Positions 8,696-17,416 of a stretch of DNA of 43,200 bases are shown here, one piece after another. The DNA comes from Gammaproteobacteria bacterium. GTDB lineage: Bacteria > Pseudomonadota > Gammaproteobacteria > Ga0077536. The stretch lies in contig JACPPA010000040.1 of NCBI GenBank assembly GCA_016191285.1, positions 1 to 43,200 on the forward strand. The letters run 5' to 3'. The position numbers were made by a program, and so were the translations under genes. The notes beneath the pieces are model-generated. The model was not told the DNA's origin. It did not search any database and saw only the letters and a list, made by a program, of their open reading frames with translations. Numbering within the stretch: position 1 is the stretch's first letter; every line of letters begins with the position of its first letter.

Positions 8696-9448
8696 CTACG
8701 CCAAGATGGCGTCCAGCTCGACGCCGACCGGGTAGGACACCAGAACCCCACGCAGCTTGCCAATGAAAACGAATGCGCTACCGGAGGCGACCGCCGATGC
8801 GCCCGCTTGCAACCCAGCACGTAGATGTGCGTGCGTGCCCGCTCCGCCCACCGCGATTAGCGGAATCGAAATCGCTTTGCTCACTGCCTGAATCAAATCC
8901 AAATCGTATCCTTCACGTGCTCCGTCGCGATCGACGGATTGCAGCAATATTTCGCCAGCGCCCTGTCCTTCGAGCCAGCGCGCATAGGCTACCGGCAAAT
9001 GATCGAGTGCGTGTTCCGCTCTGCGGATCACAACGCGAGCGGTATTTCCAGAACCGCGTATATCGATACACACACATACCGAGGAAGATCCGAAATCCGC
9101 CGCGACCTGTTGAACAAGGGAACTCGTCGGCGCCATGGTCCCGATTACCACTTTCTCAATCCCAGATTTCATCACCGCTTCGCAATCCGCAACCGACGTG
9201 ATGCCGCCGCCATACGCGATCGGCATGAAGCACTCGGCGGCGAGTTCGCGGAGGAAGCCGATATCCGGCATACGACCGTCGTGGGTTGCTTCGATGTCCA
9301 ACACGCAGATTTCGTCGACTTCCTTTTCGTTGAAGATACGGACGACGTTGAACGGGTCTCCGATGTAAGTGGGCGCGGAGAAGCCTTGAGTCTTTACCAG
9401 TCGGCGCCGGCGGTCGAGCAACAATACTGGGATCACGCGAGGTCGCAT
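8696..9448 (-). CDS. hisF2: HisF2-type cyclase subunit for acetamidino modification
   Basis: A 250-residue HisF-like TIM barrel. I place the start at the ATG at 9448, just after the HisH2 stop, giving an N-terminus MRPRVIPVLLLDRRRRLVKT as in HisF2/AglZ proteins; a TTG at 9466 adds six residues and overlaps HisH2. Visible features are FNEKEVDEICVLDIEAT, MPIAYGGGITSVADCEAVM (phosphate site), VCVCIDIRGSG with the second catalytic-type Asp, and IPLIAVGGAGTHAHLRAG. True HisF of histidine synthesis has a different early motif (CLDVKDGRVVKG) and sits beside hisA/hisI; neither is present. The context with WbpG and HisH2 assigns it to ammonia channelling for sugar amidination. Confidence 0.9.
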   Translation of the reverse strand: MRPRVIPVLLLDRRRRLVKTQGFSAPTYIGDPFNVVRIFNEKEVDEICVLDIEATHDGRMPDIGFLRELAAECFMPIAYGGGITSVADCEAVMKSGIEKVVIGTMAPTSSLVQQVAADFGSSSVCVCIDIRGSGNTARVVIRRAEHALDHLPVAYARWLEGQGAGEILLQSVDRDGAREGYDLDLIQAVSKAISIPLIAVGGAGTHAHLRAGLQAGASAVASGSAFVFIGKLRGVLVSYPVGVELDAILA

Positions 9449-9449
9449 T

Positions 9450-10064
9450 TCAGGTCTTTGCCGCAAAAGCTTTTAGTATTGCCATGCCATGTCGATGGCT
9501 TTTCTCAGGATGAAACTGCACGCCATGGATGTTCCCGGCAGCGACGGCGCAACACAGCTCGCCGCCATATTCGACCATGGCCGCGATATGTTCGTCGCGT
9601 CGGCATTGCATGTGATAGCTATGGGAAAAATAAAATCGTGGATTGGTACCATTACCCTCGAATAGAGGAGATCCGCATCGCGGCGTGACGTCCGACCAAC
9701 CGATATGGGGCACTTTGAGGTCCATATCGATCGGCGGACGTATCCGCAGCGACTGTGCCGCGATCCAACCTAGCCCCGGTTGCGAGCCTTCTTCGCTCGC
9801 CTCCCCCAGCAATTGCATCCCCAAACAAACACCGAGAACGGGCGTGCCGCGGCCAAGTACCGCGTCGCTTAGTGGTTGGACGAGGCCATAATCGTGAAGA
9901 TTACGCATGGCTTTATCGAATGCGCCGACACCCGGGAGTACCAACTTACCCGCCGCCGCGATAGTCTTCGGATCGCGGCTGGTCTCGCAATCGAATCCGA
10001 GATACTCAAACATATTGACCAGCGCACCGAGATTCCCCACCCCGTAATCAACTATTACGATCAA
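9450..10064 (-). CDS. hisH2: HisH2-type glutamine amidotransferase
   Basis: A 204-residue class I glutamine amidotransferase. The nucleophile is the Cys in PVLGVCLGMQLLG, and the His/Glu of the triad are in VQFHPEKSHRHG near the C-terminus. An oxyanion-type KLVLPGVGAFDKAM segment lies near residue 50. The start codon is TTG at 10064, giving MIVIVDYGVGNLGAL, the standard HisH N-terminus. It supplies ammonia to HisF2, whose start lies 1 nt after this stop. Because it is embedded between a flippase and WbpG rather than in a his operon, it is assigned to acetamidino-sugar formation. It is the first gene of the three-gene amidotransferase set. Confidence 0.9.
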   Translation of the reverse strand: MIVIVDYGVGNLGALVNMFEYLGFDCETSRDPKTIAAAGKLVLPGVGAFDKAMRNLHDYGLVQPLSDAVLGRGTPVLGVCLGMQLLGEASEEGSQPGLGWIAAQSLRIRPPIDMDLKVPHIGWSDVTPRCGSPLFEGNGTNPRFYFSHSYHMQCRRDEHIAAMVEYGGELCCAVAAGNIHGVQFHPEKSHRHGMAILKAFAAKT

Positions 10065-10120
10065 CGCTCAATCCTCACTAAGCGATGCGGATACACGAAC
10101 CGGGCCAACGTCTTCGTCCT

Positions 10121-11530
10121 TCAGACCCATCCGCGCATCACACGGAACGCCATGATGACACTAAAGCTTCCGGCGATAATGCCACTCAATGCCGCACCAG
10201 CTAGAGGCGTGGTCAAGTCGCTTAAGACGCTACAGATAAAACCGAAACCTAATGCAATTACGAAGCTCAATGCCAGAACTTGCGGCACAGTGCGGCGCCG
10301 GTAGCCAGATATTTGATACGCCACGGCGATAAAACCAACGTAGCAGAGCGCCAACACGGCCGCTTGCGCGGAAATCGCGTCGAGTAAGGCGAACCCTCGA
10401 CTCAGCATTACCCACAAGGCGCCGATCGAAAGTACACAGGTTACGAACTCGGCTAATAAATTCAGATCTTGCCGGCCCTGCACATCCAAAATTCTATCCA
10501 TCCAGTTTGAGAGTGCGAAATAAAACGCCGGGATCGCGAGAACGGCCGCCAATGTCCCAGAGTTCCGCCAAGCATCGCCGAGGAGCGTACCAAAGATTGT
10601 TTGTGGATTGCAGGCAAGTATTCCTAGCCACGGTGCGCCGATAACAGTGATAAGAAACAGGATTCGCGATATGCGTTGTTCCTGCGCAGCTAATCCTTGT
10701 GTCGCCGCCGCATGAAACAACACGGGGCGCAACGCACTGCTGCTCACGCCAACCGGGATGCTCACCAAGCGCCACGCCTGACTATACCACCCTACTTCAG
10801 CCGGCGAGGCTAACGCAGCCAGCACGAGGATCGGCGCGCGTTCCCGTGCGATCGTAAGAAGCGTGTATGGCGCCGAGAAGAGCGGAAACCGGCGATGCCG
10901 AACAGCAAGCGCGCGGATCTCCGGCCACCGTCCGAAAGTGCGCTGCGGCGGATGTTTGGCTAAGCATCGTAGCGCAATGCCGGTAGCAAACATTTGCCCG
11001 ACCACGCTCCCGGCGATCAACCATAGGGGCGAAGCCCCGTACCATCCTCCCAAGAGTTGGGTCGCGTTCGTAACCACTGCGCTAGATATTTGAAGCTGCG
11101 AAACGGCTAAAAAGTCGCCTCTGCGCAGAAACCAGCTTTGCGCGACCTGTGCGATTACGACTAAGGTACTCCAGACGCAAATGATGAAAATTGGCGCCTG
11201 CTTGTCACCCGATAGTGCCGGAATCAAGCGCCCTCCAATATTTCCGACCAATGCGCCACATCCAACACTCACCGTGATCCCGAGCAGCAGGGTGAACCAG
11301 AATAAAACGCTGGCGTCGCGTTCGTCGCGTTCGATCACGATCGCGAGTTCGTAGCGAAGGGTTGAAACCGCGCCTATTAGCAATGCGAGCGCCATTAGCG
11401 CTGCCCAAGCACCGAACGCCTCTGGTGGATACAACCGAAATAGGATGGGCACGCATGCCAGTGACACCAGTTGAGAAATGACGGTTCCGGAACCGGCGTG
11501 CAAAAATCTAATAAACGGAAGCGTTGGCAC
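10121..11530 (-). CDS. wzx: Wzx-like lipopolysaccharide/oligosaccharide flippase
   Basis: A 469-residue protein with about twelve to fourteen hydrophobic helices spread over its whole length, and the N-terminal pattern LPFIRFLHAGSGTVISQLV followed by FRLYPPEAFGAWAALMAL, which is typical of the polysaccharide transporter (MOP/MVF) family. Wzx proteins move undecaprenyl-diphosphate-linked repeat units across the inner membrane. The gene is 23 bp from the aminotransferase gene upstream and 56 bp from hisH2, within the same minus-strand transcription unit. Sequence identity in this family is low, so the function rests on topology, length and context. No Wzy polymerase or chain-length regulator is recognisable nearby, apart from the possible GT-C/Wzy protein at 1978. 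Confidence 0.85.
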   Translation of the reverse strand: MPTLPFIRFLHAGSGTVISQLVSLACVPILFRLYPPEAFGAWAALMALALLIGAVSTLRYELAIVIERDERDASVLFWFTLLLGITVSVGCGALVGNIGGRLIPALSGDKQAPIFIICVWSTLVVIAQVAQSWFLRRGDFLAVSQLQISSAVVTNATQLLGGWYGASPLWLIAGSVVGQMFATGIALRCLAKHPPQRTFGRWPEIRALAVRHRRFPLFSAPYTLLTIARERAPILVLAALASPAEVGWYSQAWRLVSIPVGVSSSALRPVLFHAAATQGLAAQEQRISRILFLITVIGAPWLGILACNPQTIFGTLLGDAWRNSGTLAAVLAIPAFYFALSNWMDRILDVQGRQDLNLLAEFVTCVLSIGALWVMLSRGFALLDAISAQAAVLALCYVGFIAVAYQISGYRRRTVPQVLALSFVIALGFGFICSVLSDLTTPLAGAALSGIIAGSFSVIMAFRVMRGWV

Positions 11531-11553
11531 CTACACCCGAACTCAACAGCGGT

Positions 11554-12666
11554 CTAAGTTGCCGCAGTGAAGCGAACAATGGCGCTTGCGACGGCATCCA
11601 GTTGTTCATCCGACATCTCGGGAAAGATGGGCAAGGAGAGAATTTCACCCTGTGCCGCGAACGCGCGGGGAAATTCTTCGGGGGTATGACCGTGGTGCCG
11701 ATAAGCCGGCAGGAACGGCAGTGCCACCGGGTAGTTGATCACGGTCTCAATGCCATTTTGCTTCAGATAGCGTGCCAAATCATCGCGCGCGCGATGGCGG
11801 ACCACGTATAGATGAAACACATGCTCACGGCCCGGCGCGGTGACGGGTAAACGCAAGCTCGGTAGTCCGGATAAGGCATCGGCATAACGCTTAGCAAGCA
11901 CCCGCCGGCGTTCGTTCCACCGTTCGAGATACTTGAGCTTGACGGACAACACCGCCGCTTGCAGCCCATCGAGCCGGCTGTTGATCCCTTCAATCTGATG
12001 ATCGCCTTTAGTGAGCCCCCCATGTCGCGCGAACATTGCCATGCGCCGGGCGAGGTCCGCGTGACCGGTAACGATTGCGCCAGCGTCGCCCATCGCGCCT
12101 AAGTTTTTCCCCGGATAGAACGAAAAGGTAGCTGCATCACCGAATGTACCCACGAGTTGATCTCGAAAGCGCGCGAGATGTGCCTGTGCGCAGTCCTCGA
12201 TCACCCATAGGTGATGCTTCTTTGCGATATTCATTATCGTGGCCATATCCGCAGCCTGACCATAGAGATGCACCGGAATAATCCCGACGGTCCGAGCGGT
12301 AATCTTCGCTTCGATTGCCGTCGGATCTATCGTGTAGGTATCAGCATCAGTATCGCAAAAAACAACCCGACCGCCGGCTTGGGTGATCGTCTCGGCCGTC
12401 GATATCCAGGAATGAGCGGTCGTAATCACCTCGTCCCCGGGCTGCACGCCGAGTGCGTGCATCGCGATATAAAGCGCGTCCGTACCGTTCGCACAAGATA
12501 CACAGTGCGGCACACCCGACGCTGTCGCGAAATCGGCTTCAAATCGTTCAACGAACGGACCCCTTATGAATGCAGAAGTCCGAATCACCTCGGCAATAGC
12601 GAAATCTATTTCGGGCTTTAAGGCACAGAATTGCCGATAGAGATCGGCGAATGGAACCTGGCGCAT
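11554..12666 (-). CDS. DegT/DnrJ/EryC1/StrS aminotransferase (nucleotide-sugar aminotransferase)
   Basis: About 370 residues from the ATG at 12666, which is preceded by GAGGTAGAA, a good Shine-Dalgarno; a longer frame starts at 12714. Fold-type I PLP enzyme. SCANGTDALYIAMHALG binds phosphate, WVIEDCAQAH carries the Asp that pairs with the pyridine nitrogen, and FSFYPGKNLGAMGDAG carries the lysine that forms the internal aldimine. HGGLTKGDHQIEGINSRLDG is the usual active-site loop. It is a strong candidate for the C3 amination step after WbpB, since it shares an operon with WbpB- and WbpD-like genes. The other candidate is the PIN-fused aminotransferase upstream. Both look catalytically intact, so one may act on a different keto-sugar. 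Confidence 0.9.
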   Translation of the reverse strand: MRQVPFADLYRQFCALKPEIDFAIAEVIRTSAFIRGPFVERFEADFATASGVPHCVSCANGTDALYIAMHALGVQPGDEVITTAHSWISTAETITQAGGRVVFCDTDADTYTIDPTAIEAKITARTVGIIPVHLYGQAADMATIMNIAKKHHLWVIEDCAQAHLARFRDQLVGTFGDAATFSFYPGKNLGAMGDAGAIVTGHADLARRMAMFARHGGLTKGDHQIEGINSRLDGLQAAVLSVKLKYLERWNERRRVLAKRYADALSGLPSLRLPVTAPGREHVFHLYVVRHRARDDLARYLKQNGIETVINYPVALPFLPAYRHHGHTPEEFPRAFAAQGEILSLPIFPEMSDEQLDAVASAIVRFTAAT

Positions 12667-12717
12667 TTCTACCTCATGGTGCTCGTGTATTGAAATTGAA
12701 TAAGGCTTTGCCATTCG

Positions 12718-13878
12718 TTAATACTGAAACCGCTTACCATAATTTATTAGCGGACCCTCAAGATATCGAAAAAGAAAAACGCTCCAGCCTATCGTTAGGG
12801 CTAATGCCACCAAGGCTAAGGCTCCATCACAAAGTTCCGCTAGGCGTTCCGGACGCCCATCAGTCATAAAAACGCTGGAGAGAATTAGGGGATGAAACAA
12901 ATAAAGCGAATAAGAGATTTTGCCAAAGAATCGTAGTGGGCTCGACCGTAGCCAATGTAGGCCCGGTGACCCGCGCTTAACCAATAGAAGGATCAGCACG
13001 CTTGAAAACAGCAGCGTTAGATACGTATGTCCAAAATAAAACATGCTGCTCGGCAAATCATACGCAATTGAGACTCCCAGCAACGGGATAAGTAGCATTA
13101 ACGCGTACGCGATTCGCACGAAAATCCGTTCCACAGCAGGTGACACGCTTTCGAAAAACCCCGACAGGTTGTAGAGCGCAATTAATCCACCAGCCGCCAA
13201 CCCATCTAAACGGCTAAACGTCATTACATAACAAGTAAATGCGTTCTCAGGAGCTATCTTGTGGAGCCACGCTCTCGTTGCAACCGACGCAACCCCCACC
13301 ACCACCAACACCAGTGGCAAATAGCGACGATTCACACAAAGCACTAACAAGGGGAAGAAGAGATAGTAATGCTCCTCGATCGCGACCGACCAAGTGACCG
13401 AGATCGCGCCCGGCCCCCATTGATTGTTCTCACTCATCCAGAAATTCTGCGTAAAACTTAGATGGCGCCAGAAGGGCGTTTCTGCGCCAAATGCAGACGA
13501 GTGAACGCCTCCCACTACAAATAGCCAAAATACTCCCACCAATATTGCGTAAGGCGGGATGATTCGCAGTGCTCTTCGCATATAAAAAGCGAGTAGAAAA
13601 CGTCCTCCGGACTGGCGACGCTTGAGTATTATTTGAGTGATTAAAAATCCCGAGAGAACAAAAAATAAGTCAACTCCGGAGCGGCCAAGTATCAAGACCC
13701 GATACAAACCGCTCGCCCACGCGCCCAATATCGGATCGATCATCGCACCGACGAAATGCCACGATAACACCATTAAAACCGCGGAACCGCGGAGGCCATC
13801 CAGCTCTAACAGACGAGAATCATTCTTTGCTGTCGCGCTCACGGGGTTAAGAAGGGATCCACTCTCGCCGCGACACAA
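12718..13878 (-). CDS. Acyltransferase family 3 membrane protein (OafA/NodX type)
   Basis: An integral membrane protein of up to 386 residues with about ten hydrophobic helices. Family hallmarks are LLELDGLRGSAVLMVLSWHF at the N-terminus, with the conserved His of AT3 enzymes, FFVLSGFLITQIIL, then YMRRALRIIPPYAILV, and SVAIEEHYYLFFPLLV. AT3 proteins transfer acetyl or other acyl groups onto polysaccharide hydroxyls, usually at the periplasmic side of the inner membrane. The start is uncertain: TTG at 13878 or GTG at 13842, neither with a strong ribosome site. It lies between WbpD-like and aminotransferase genes in the same orientation, so O-acylation of this O-unit is the natural inference. 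There is no SGNH domain fused at the C-terminus. Confidence 0.87.
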   Translation of the reverse strand: MCRGESGSLLNPVSATAKNDSRLLELDGLRGSAVLMVLSWHFVGAMIDPILGAWASGLYRVLILGRSGVDLFFVLSGFLITQIILKRRQSGGRFLLAFYMRRALRIIPPYAILVGVFWLFVVGGVHSSAFGAETPFWRHLSFTQNFWMSENNQWGPGAISVTWSVAIEEHYYLFFPLLVLCVNRRYLPLVLVVVGVASVATRAWLHKIAPENAFTCYVMTFSRLDGLAAGGLIALYNLSGFFESVSPAVERIFVRIAYALMLLIPLLGVSIAYDLPSSMFYFGHTYLTLLFSSVLILLLVKRGSPGLHWLRSSPLRFFGKISYSLYLFHPLILSSVFMTDGRPERLAELCDGALALVALALTIGWSVFLFRYLEGPLINYGKRFQY

Positions 13879-13924
13879 GTAACAGTGAGTCGGAGCGTCC
13901 TACAGTCGCGGGGAACTTGTGAAT

Positions 13925-14410
13925 TTAATTACTCCGAGCGATCCGGATAAATCGCGCCGGAACACCGGCGTAGATGCCAGCCACCCGGATATCACAAGTC
14001 ACAACCGCGCCGGCCCCTATTACCACGTCGTCGCAAATTGTCACGGGCAAGATAGTCGCATTCGATCCAATCGATACTCGGCTTCCGATCGTTGTGCTTT
14101 TCCACAAACTACGATCCCCGCGTGCGGGCCCGCCAGTTGCGAATGTGTCGTTCACGAACATCACACCGTGCCCAACGAAACAGTCCTCGCCTAGCTTGAC
14201 GAGTTCGCAGACAAACGCGTGGGATTGAATCCGGGTTCGGGCGCCAACCACGACGCCTTTTTGAACCTCGACGAACGGACCGATGAAGCAATCGTCCCCG
14301 ATTGTGCATTCATACAGATTGCACGGCTCTACAACCTTTACATCGCGGCCAAATTCAACGTCTCTGATTTCAACCTTGAATTTAACCGGTTCATAGGGAC
14401 CTCGAATCAT
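13925..14410 (-). CDS. wbpD: WbpD-like UDP-amino-sugar N-acetyltransferase (left-handed beta-helix)
   Basis: A 161-residue hexapeptide-repeat transferase. I take the ATG at 14410 because it overlaps the preceding stop as ATGA; a start at 14431 is possible. The sequence shows repeated [LIV]Gxxxx turns: VEIRDVEFGRDVKVVEPCNL, CTIGDDCFIGPFVEVQKGV, VGHGVMFVNDTFATGG, and TIGSRVSIGSNATILPVTI. It closes with VAGIYAGVPARFI, the classical coil end. WbpD acetylates the 3-amino group of UDP-GlcNAc3NA to give UDP-GlcNAc3NAcA with acetyl-CoA. The FVND...SLWKST loop and placement directly behind a WbpB-like dehydrogenase support that step. A generic DapH/GlmU-like acetyltransferase for a related amino sugar is the alternative. 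Confidence 0.85.
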   Translation of the reverse strand: MIRGPYEPVKFKVEIRDVEFGRDVKVVEPCNLYECTIGDDCFIGPFVEVQKGVVVGARTRIQSHAFVCELVKLGEDCFVGHGVMFVNDTFATGGPARGDRSLWKSTTIGSRVSIGSNATILPVTICDDVVIGAGAVVTCDIRVAGIYAGVPARFIRIARSN

Positions 14411-15468
14411 CGCGTACTTCCGAGTCGGCAACGATTGGGTTGAAAACGCATCGGCACCTCGCGCCCCGTCTCGATCGATTCGTATAAAGCCGAAATCAAT
14501 TCAAGGCTTTTGCGGCCTTCAAGTCCATCCACCAACGCGGACCGTCCATCGCTCAAACACTCGACAACATGTTCATAATAGGCCTGATGACCAAACCCGT
14601 AGACATTCGGCGGATTCACGGAGTAGCGCTCTATTACCTCGGTATCTAGGGCGAGGTGGTCACAGAATTGCCAGGTGCGAATTTTGTTAACAGCGAAGCC
14701 GGCGATTTCGACGGCACCGCGTTCGCCTAGAATCGATACCGATCCCTCCATGTCTTTTGGTCGTGCCGCGGTAGTCGCTTCGATTATCCCCAACGCGCCA
14801 TTTCGAAACTTTAGCGTCGCGACCGCGGTATCTTCAGCCTCGATGTTTACGAGCGCGGTCAACGCGCGCGCATGCACGCTCTCGACATCCCCCATGAACC
14901 ACTCGAGCATGTCGACATGGTGACTCGCTTGATTCGACAAAACGCCGCCGTCGTGTGCCCAAGTCCCGCGCCACGCGTCTTGGTCGTAATAAGACTGCTC
15001 GCGGCACCACCGCACTCGAACGGTGCCCAATACGAGACGTCCGAAGCGGCCGGCATCGAGCGCTTCACGAGCTTTGACAACAGGCACGTTAAAGCGATTC
15101 TGCTTGACGACAAAAAGTTTCACCCCCGCGAAATCGCACGCTTTAATCATTGCGTCCGCATCGTCGAGACGCAGGGCCATCGGCTTTTCCACGACGACAT
15201 GCTTCCCAGCGGCGGCAACGGTAATCGCATGCGCGGCGTGCGCGCCGCTCGGTGTTAGTACGGAGATTGCGTCGACCGCTTTGCACGCGAGGAGTTCATC
15301 GATCGATCCATACGCAGGAACGCCGTAGCGTTCACCGAATGCCTGCGCGCGCTCCGGACGAATATCGCACACCGCTCCCAGCCGAGCACCGTTAATTTGG
15401 GCCGTCCCCAGCAGATCGGCGTGCCTTTTTGCGATCCGCCCGCATCCTAGCAAGCCAAAAGAGATCAT
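14407..15468 (-). CDS. wbpB: WbpB-like Gfo/Idh/MocA dehydrogenase (UDP-GlcNAcA 3-oxidation)
   Basis: A 353-residue oxidoreductase. The Rossmann NAD motif is ISFGLLGCGRIAKRHADL at the N-terminus, the EKP motif is in GKHVVVEKPMALRLDDA near residue 95, and GVLSNQASHHVDMLEW carries the His region of the active site. In the Wbp/Wlb pathway this class oxidises the C3 hydroxyl of UDP-2-acetamido-2-deoxyglucuronate, recycling NAD with 2-oxoglutarate, before aminotransferase and acetyltransferase steps. Its ATGA overlap with the WbpD-like gene and a nearby aminotransferase give the expected trio. The protein is longer than P. aeruginosa WbpB as I remember it and nearer to the WlbA-type branch, so the exact substrate is inferred from context. 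Confidence 0.85.
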   Translation of the reverse strand: MISFGLLGCGRIAKRHADLLGTAQINGARLGAVCDIRPERAQAFGERYGVPAYGSIDELLACKAVDAISVLTPSGAHAAHAITVAAAGKHVVVEKPMALRLDDADAMIKACDFAGVKLFVVKQNRFNVPVVKAREALDAGRFGRLVLGTVRVRWCREQSYYDQDAWRGTWAHDGGVLSNQASHHVDMLEWFMGDVESVHARALTALVNIEAEDTAVATLKFRNGALGIIEATTAARPKDMEGSVSILGERGAVEIAGFAVNKIRTWQFCDHLALDTEVIERYSVNPPNVYGFGHQAYYEHVVECLSDGRSALVDGLEGRKSLELISALYESIETGREVPMRFQPNRCRLGSTR

Positions 15469-15575
15469 GTGTGAATGCCTTACTCGATGATTATTGTTCC
15501 GTGGAGCGTTCGTTCCGCTGCGTTACTGCGCGGAAAACGCAAGCATGGGATGTCGCGCGCAGCGTTGTCGATCGA

Positions 15576-17144
15576 TTATCGTTTTCCAGCGTATGCCGCC
15601 GCTACAGCGCGGATTATAGCGATTTGAGTCGCTTCCTCCAGATAGGGATGCAACGGTACGCTAATCACCCGCGCGGCGGCCGTCTCCGCATGAGTAAAAG
15701 ACCTCGACTCGGCGCTCGACAACCCAAGCGCTGATTGTGAATGCAGTGGCGTTGGATAGTGAATCGCCGTGGGAATACCCTTGGACTGAAGCATATTCTG
15801 CAATTCAGCGCGATTCTCGACATTCAACGTATATTGCGCGTAAACGCTAGTACACCATGGTTCGAGATAAGGTGGCGCGATGTTGCTAAGTAGCGAACGA
15901 ATTAGCGCGTCATAGCGCGCGGCGGCGCATTGCCGAGCGAGGACTTCAGTGGCGAATATGTCGAGCTTCGCCAGTAGTACAGCAGCCTGCAAGGTATCCA
16001 ACCGGCCGTTAATCCCGACTTCCGTGTGCCGATAGCGGCCGCTCTGGCCATGGTCACGCAGCCGACTCAGCCGCGCCGCGATCTCGTCATCATCCGTAAA
16101 ACATGCACCTCCGTCGCCATACGCGCCGAGAGGCTTCGCTGGATAAAAGCTCGTGCACGCGATCATGGTCAGGGAGCACGACGGCCGACCTTTATACGTC
16201 GCGCCGAAGCTTTGGGCCGCGTCTTCGATCACGGGAAGCTTGTATCGCGCGGCTATCGCGTTGATCGGATCGAAGTCCGCGCATTGACCGTAGAGACTCA
16301 CGGGCACGATCGCTCGCGTGCGCGGGGTGATTGCAGCCTCAAGTTTGTTTGGATCGAGATTGTAGGTGCGCGGATCGATATCGACGAATACTGGGATTGC
16401 CCCGAGGAGGAGGATGACTTCAACGGTTGCGAAAAAAGAAAACGGGGTAGTGATCACCTCGTCGTCCCGTTTTATGCCCAATGCCATTAACGCGATGAGC
16501 AGCGCATCGGTACCACTTGAAGTCGTAACGCAGTGCTTAACGCCCACCGTCGCGGCGAGACGCGATTCCAATTCAATGACTTCGGGACCCATGATGTACT
16601 GCCCGTGATGCAATACCCGATGCACTTGGCGTTCCAGCCGCGGGCGAATCAGCGCTTGTTGGGTCGCGAGATCAATGAACTCAAGCGATTGAGCGCGCGG
16701 CGCTAGCACCAGGTAATCTGCGCAGGAAATCGCCGTGGTGCAGCTACCAAGCAACCGGTCGTCCCGCGTCAGCAGACGTATCCCACCTTCCTTGAAGCGA
16801 TCGAGCGCACGAACGAGCTGCTCATTTTCGGGATCATCATCCGCGAACACGTCGCCTTCGCCCGCCAACGCACTCAGCCATTGTTTGTCAGCGGAGAATA
16901 CCTGCAACAAGCGTCTGCTTCGACCCAGTGCTTCTGCACGTGAAAGCGCCGTTCCCGCACGCCGCGCGTCATCGAGCAGACCATTCGCCAAAAGGTACAA
17001 CATGGTCTGTACCGCACCGGCATACAGCCACATACGCCCACCCTCGCGATGACACTTGCTCAGCGCTAGGTGGGCAGAGTCAGCAAATGGATGACGCGGC
17101 TGACAGATATCCAGGACGATATTGACGTCGAGCAATAAATCCAT
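15576..17144 (-). CDS. wbpE: PIN-domain ribonuclease fused in frame to WbpE-type aminotransferase
   Basis: One uninterrupted frame of 522 residues. Residues 1-150 are a VapC-like PIN domain: LLLDVNIVLDI with D6, an acidic stretch FADDDPENEQLV around 101-111, and LLTRDDRLL with D128, the usual acidic set of PIN nucleases. Residues 154-522 are a full DegT/WbpE-type PLP aminotransferase starting LEFIDLATQQ and continuing HGQYIMGPEV, SSGTDALLIALMALG (about 209-223), VFVDIDPRTYNLDP, VSLYGQCADFD, EDAAQSFGA with D308, and FYPAKPLGAYGDGG with the PLP lysine K337. The codon where an aminotransferase Met would normally stand (16685-16683) is CTT, and the next in-frame Met is residue 185, so separate translation is unlikely. 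The start is 2 nt after an antitoxin-like gene. By memory the aminotransferase half resembles P. aeruginosa WbpE closely. Confidence 0.88.
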   Translation of the reverse strand: MDLLLDVNIVLDICQPRHPFADSAHLALSKCHREGGRMWLYAGAVQTMLYLLANGLLDDARRAGTALSRAEALGRSRRLLQVFSADKQWLSALAGEGDVFADDDPENEQLVRALDRFKEGGIRLLTRDDRLLGSCTTAISCADYLVLAPRAQSLEFIDLATQQALIRPRLERQVHRVLHHGQYIMGPEVIELESRLAATVGVKHCVTTSSGTDALLIALMALGIKRDDEVITTPFSFFATVEVILLLGAIPVFVDIDPRTYNLDPNKLEAAITPRTRAIVPVSLYGQCADFDPINAIAARYKLPVIEDAAQSFGATYKGRPSCSLTMIACTSFYPAKPLGAYGDGGACFTDDDEIAARLSRLRDHGQSGRYRHTEVGINGRLDTLQAAVLLAKLDIFATEVLARQCAAARYDALIRSLLSNIAPPYLEPWCTSVYAQYTLNVENRAELQNMLQSKGIPTAIHYPTPLHSQSALGLSSAESRSFTHAETAAARVISVPLHPYLEEATQIAIIRAVAAAYAGKR

Positions 17145-17146
17145 AA

Positions 17147-17416
17147 CTAGCGATCGTCCGCCGTATTAAACGCTGCAAGTCGTTCATGCTGTTCGGCGGT
17201 CACACGCTCGGGACGTTCGAAGAGGGGCGGCGGCAATCGAATGGAGTCGAGCGTGTTGATCATTTGCCGTGCGTACTCATCGAGTTCGGTAGCGGCAGCA
17301 CCCTCTTCAATTTCGCCCTCCGGGATTTCTACTATCACGTTCAAGCGCTCGTGACGAAGCTTTATCGGCGAAAGAAAGGACAAACGGCCTTGATCATAGA
17401 TCGCTTCAATGCGCAT
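17147..17416 (-). CDS. Antitoxin-like small protein partnering a PIN domain
   Basis: An 89-residue acidic protein, MRIEAIYDQGRLSFLSPIKL followed by a beta-rich segment RLNVIVEIPEGE, then a helical C-terminus. The N-terminal pattern is that of DUF104/AF2212-like antitoxin families, which precede PIN toxins in type II toxin-antitoxin operons. There is a strong ribosome site, GAAGGAGT, 6-7 nt before the ATG. Its TAG stop is 2 nt from the start of the PIN-aminotransferase gene, the classic antitoxin-toxin spacing. The C-terminal half is the likely toxin-wrapping region. The family assignment is from motif memory; the antitoxin role is inferred mainly from operon position. Confidence 0.75.
   Translation of the reverse strand: MRIEAIYDQGRLSFLSPIKLRHERLNVIVEIPEGEIEEGAAATELDEYARQMINTLDSIRLPPPLFERPERVTAEQHERLAAFNTADDR

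Noticed and set aside
8939-9688. 249-codon plus-strand frame.
   Set aside because: Antisense to hisF2 and hisH2, with Arg/His-rich composition typical of a shadow frame.
8696-10064. HisF and HisH as part of histidine biosynthesis.
   Set aside because: No hisA, hisI, hisB or hisE nearby; adjacency to wbpG and the HisF2-type N-terminus fit acetamidino-sugar formation.
16500-16700. Independent translation start for the aminotransferase half of the PIN fusion.
   Set aside because: The expected Met codon is CTT, and the first in-frame Met (residue 185) is inside the conserved fold; no ribosome site was seen.
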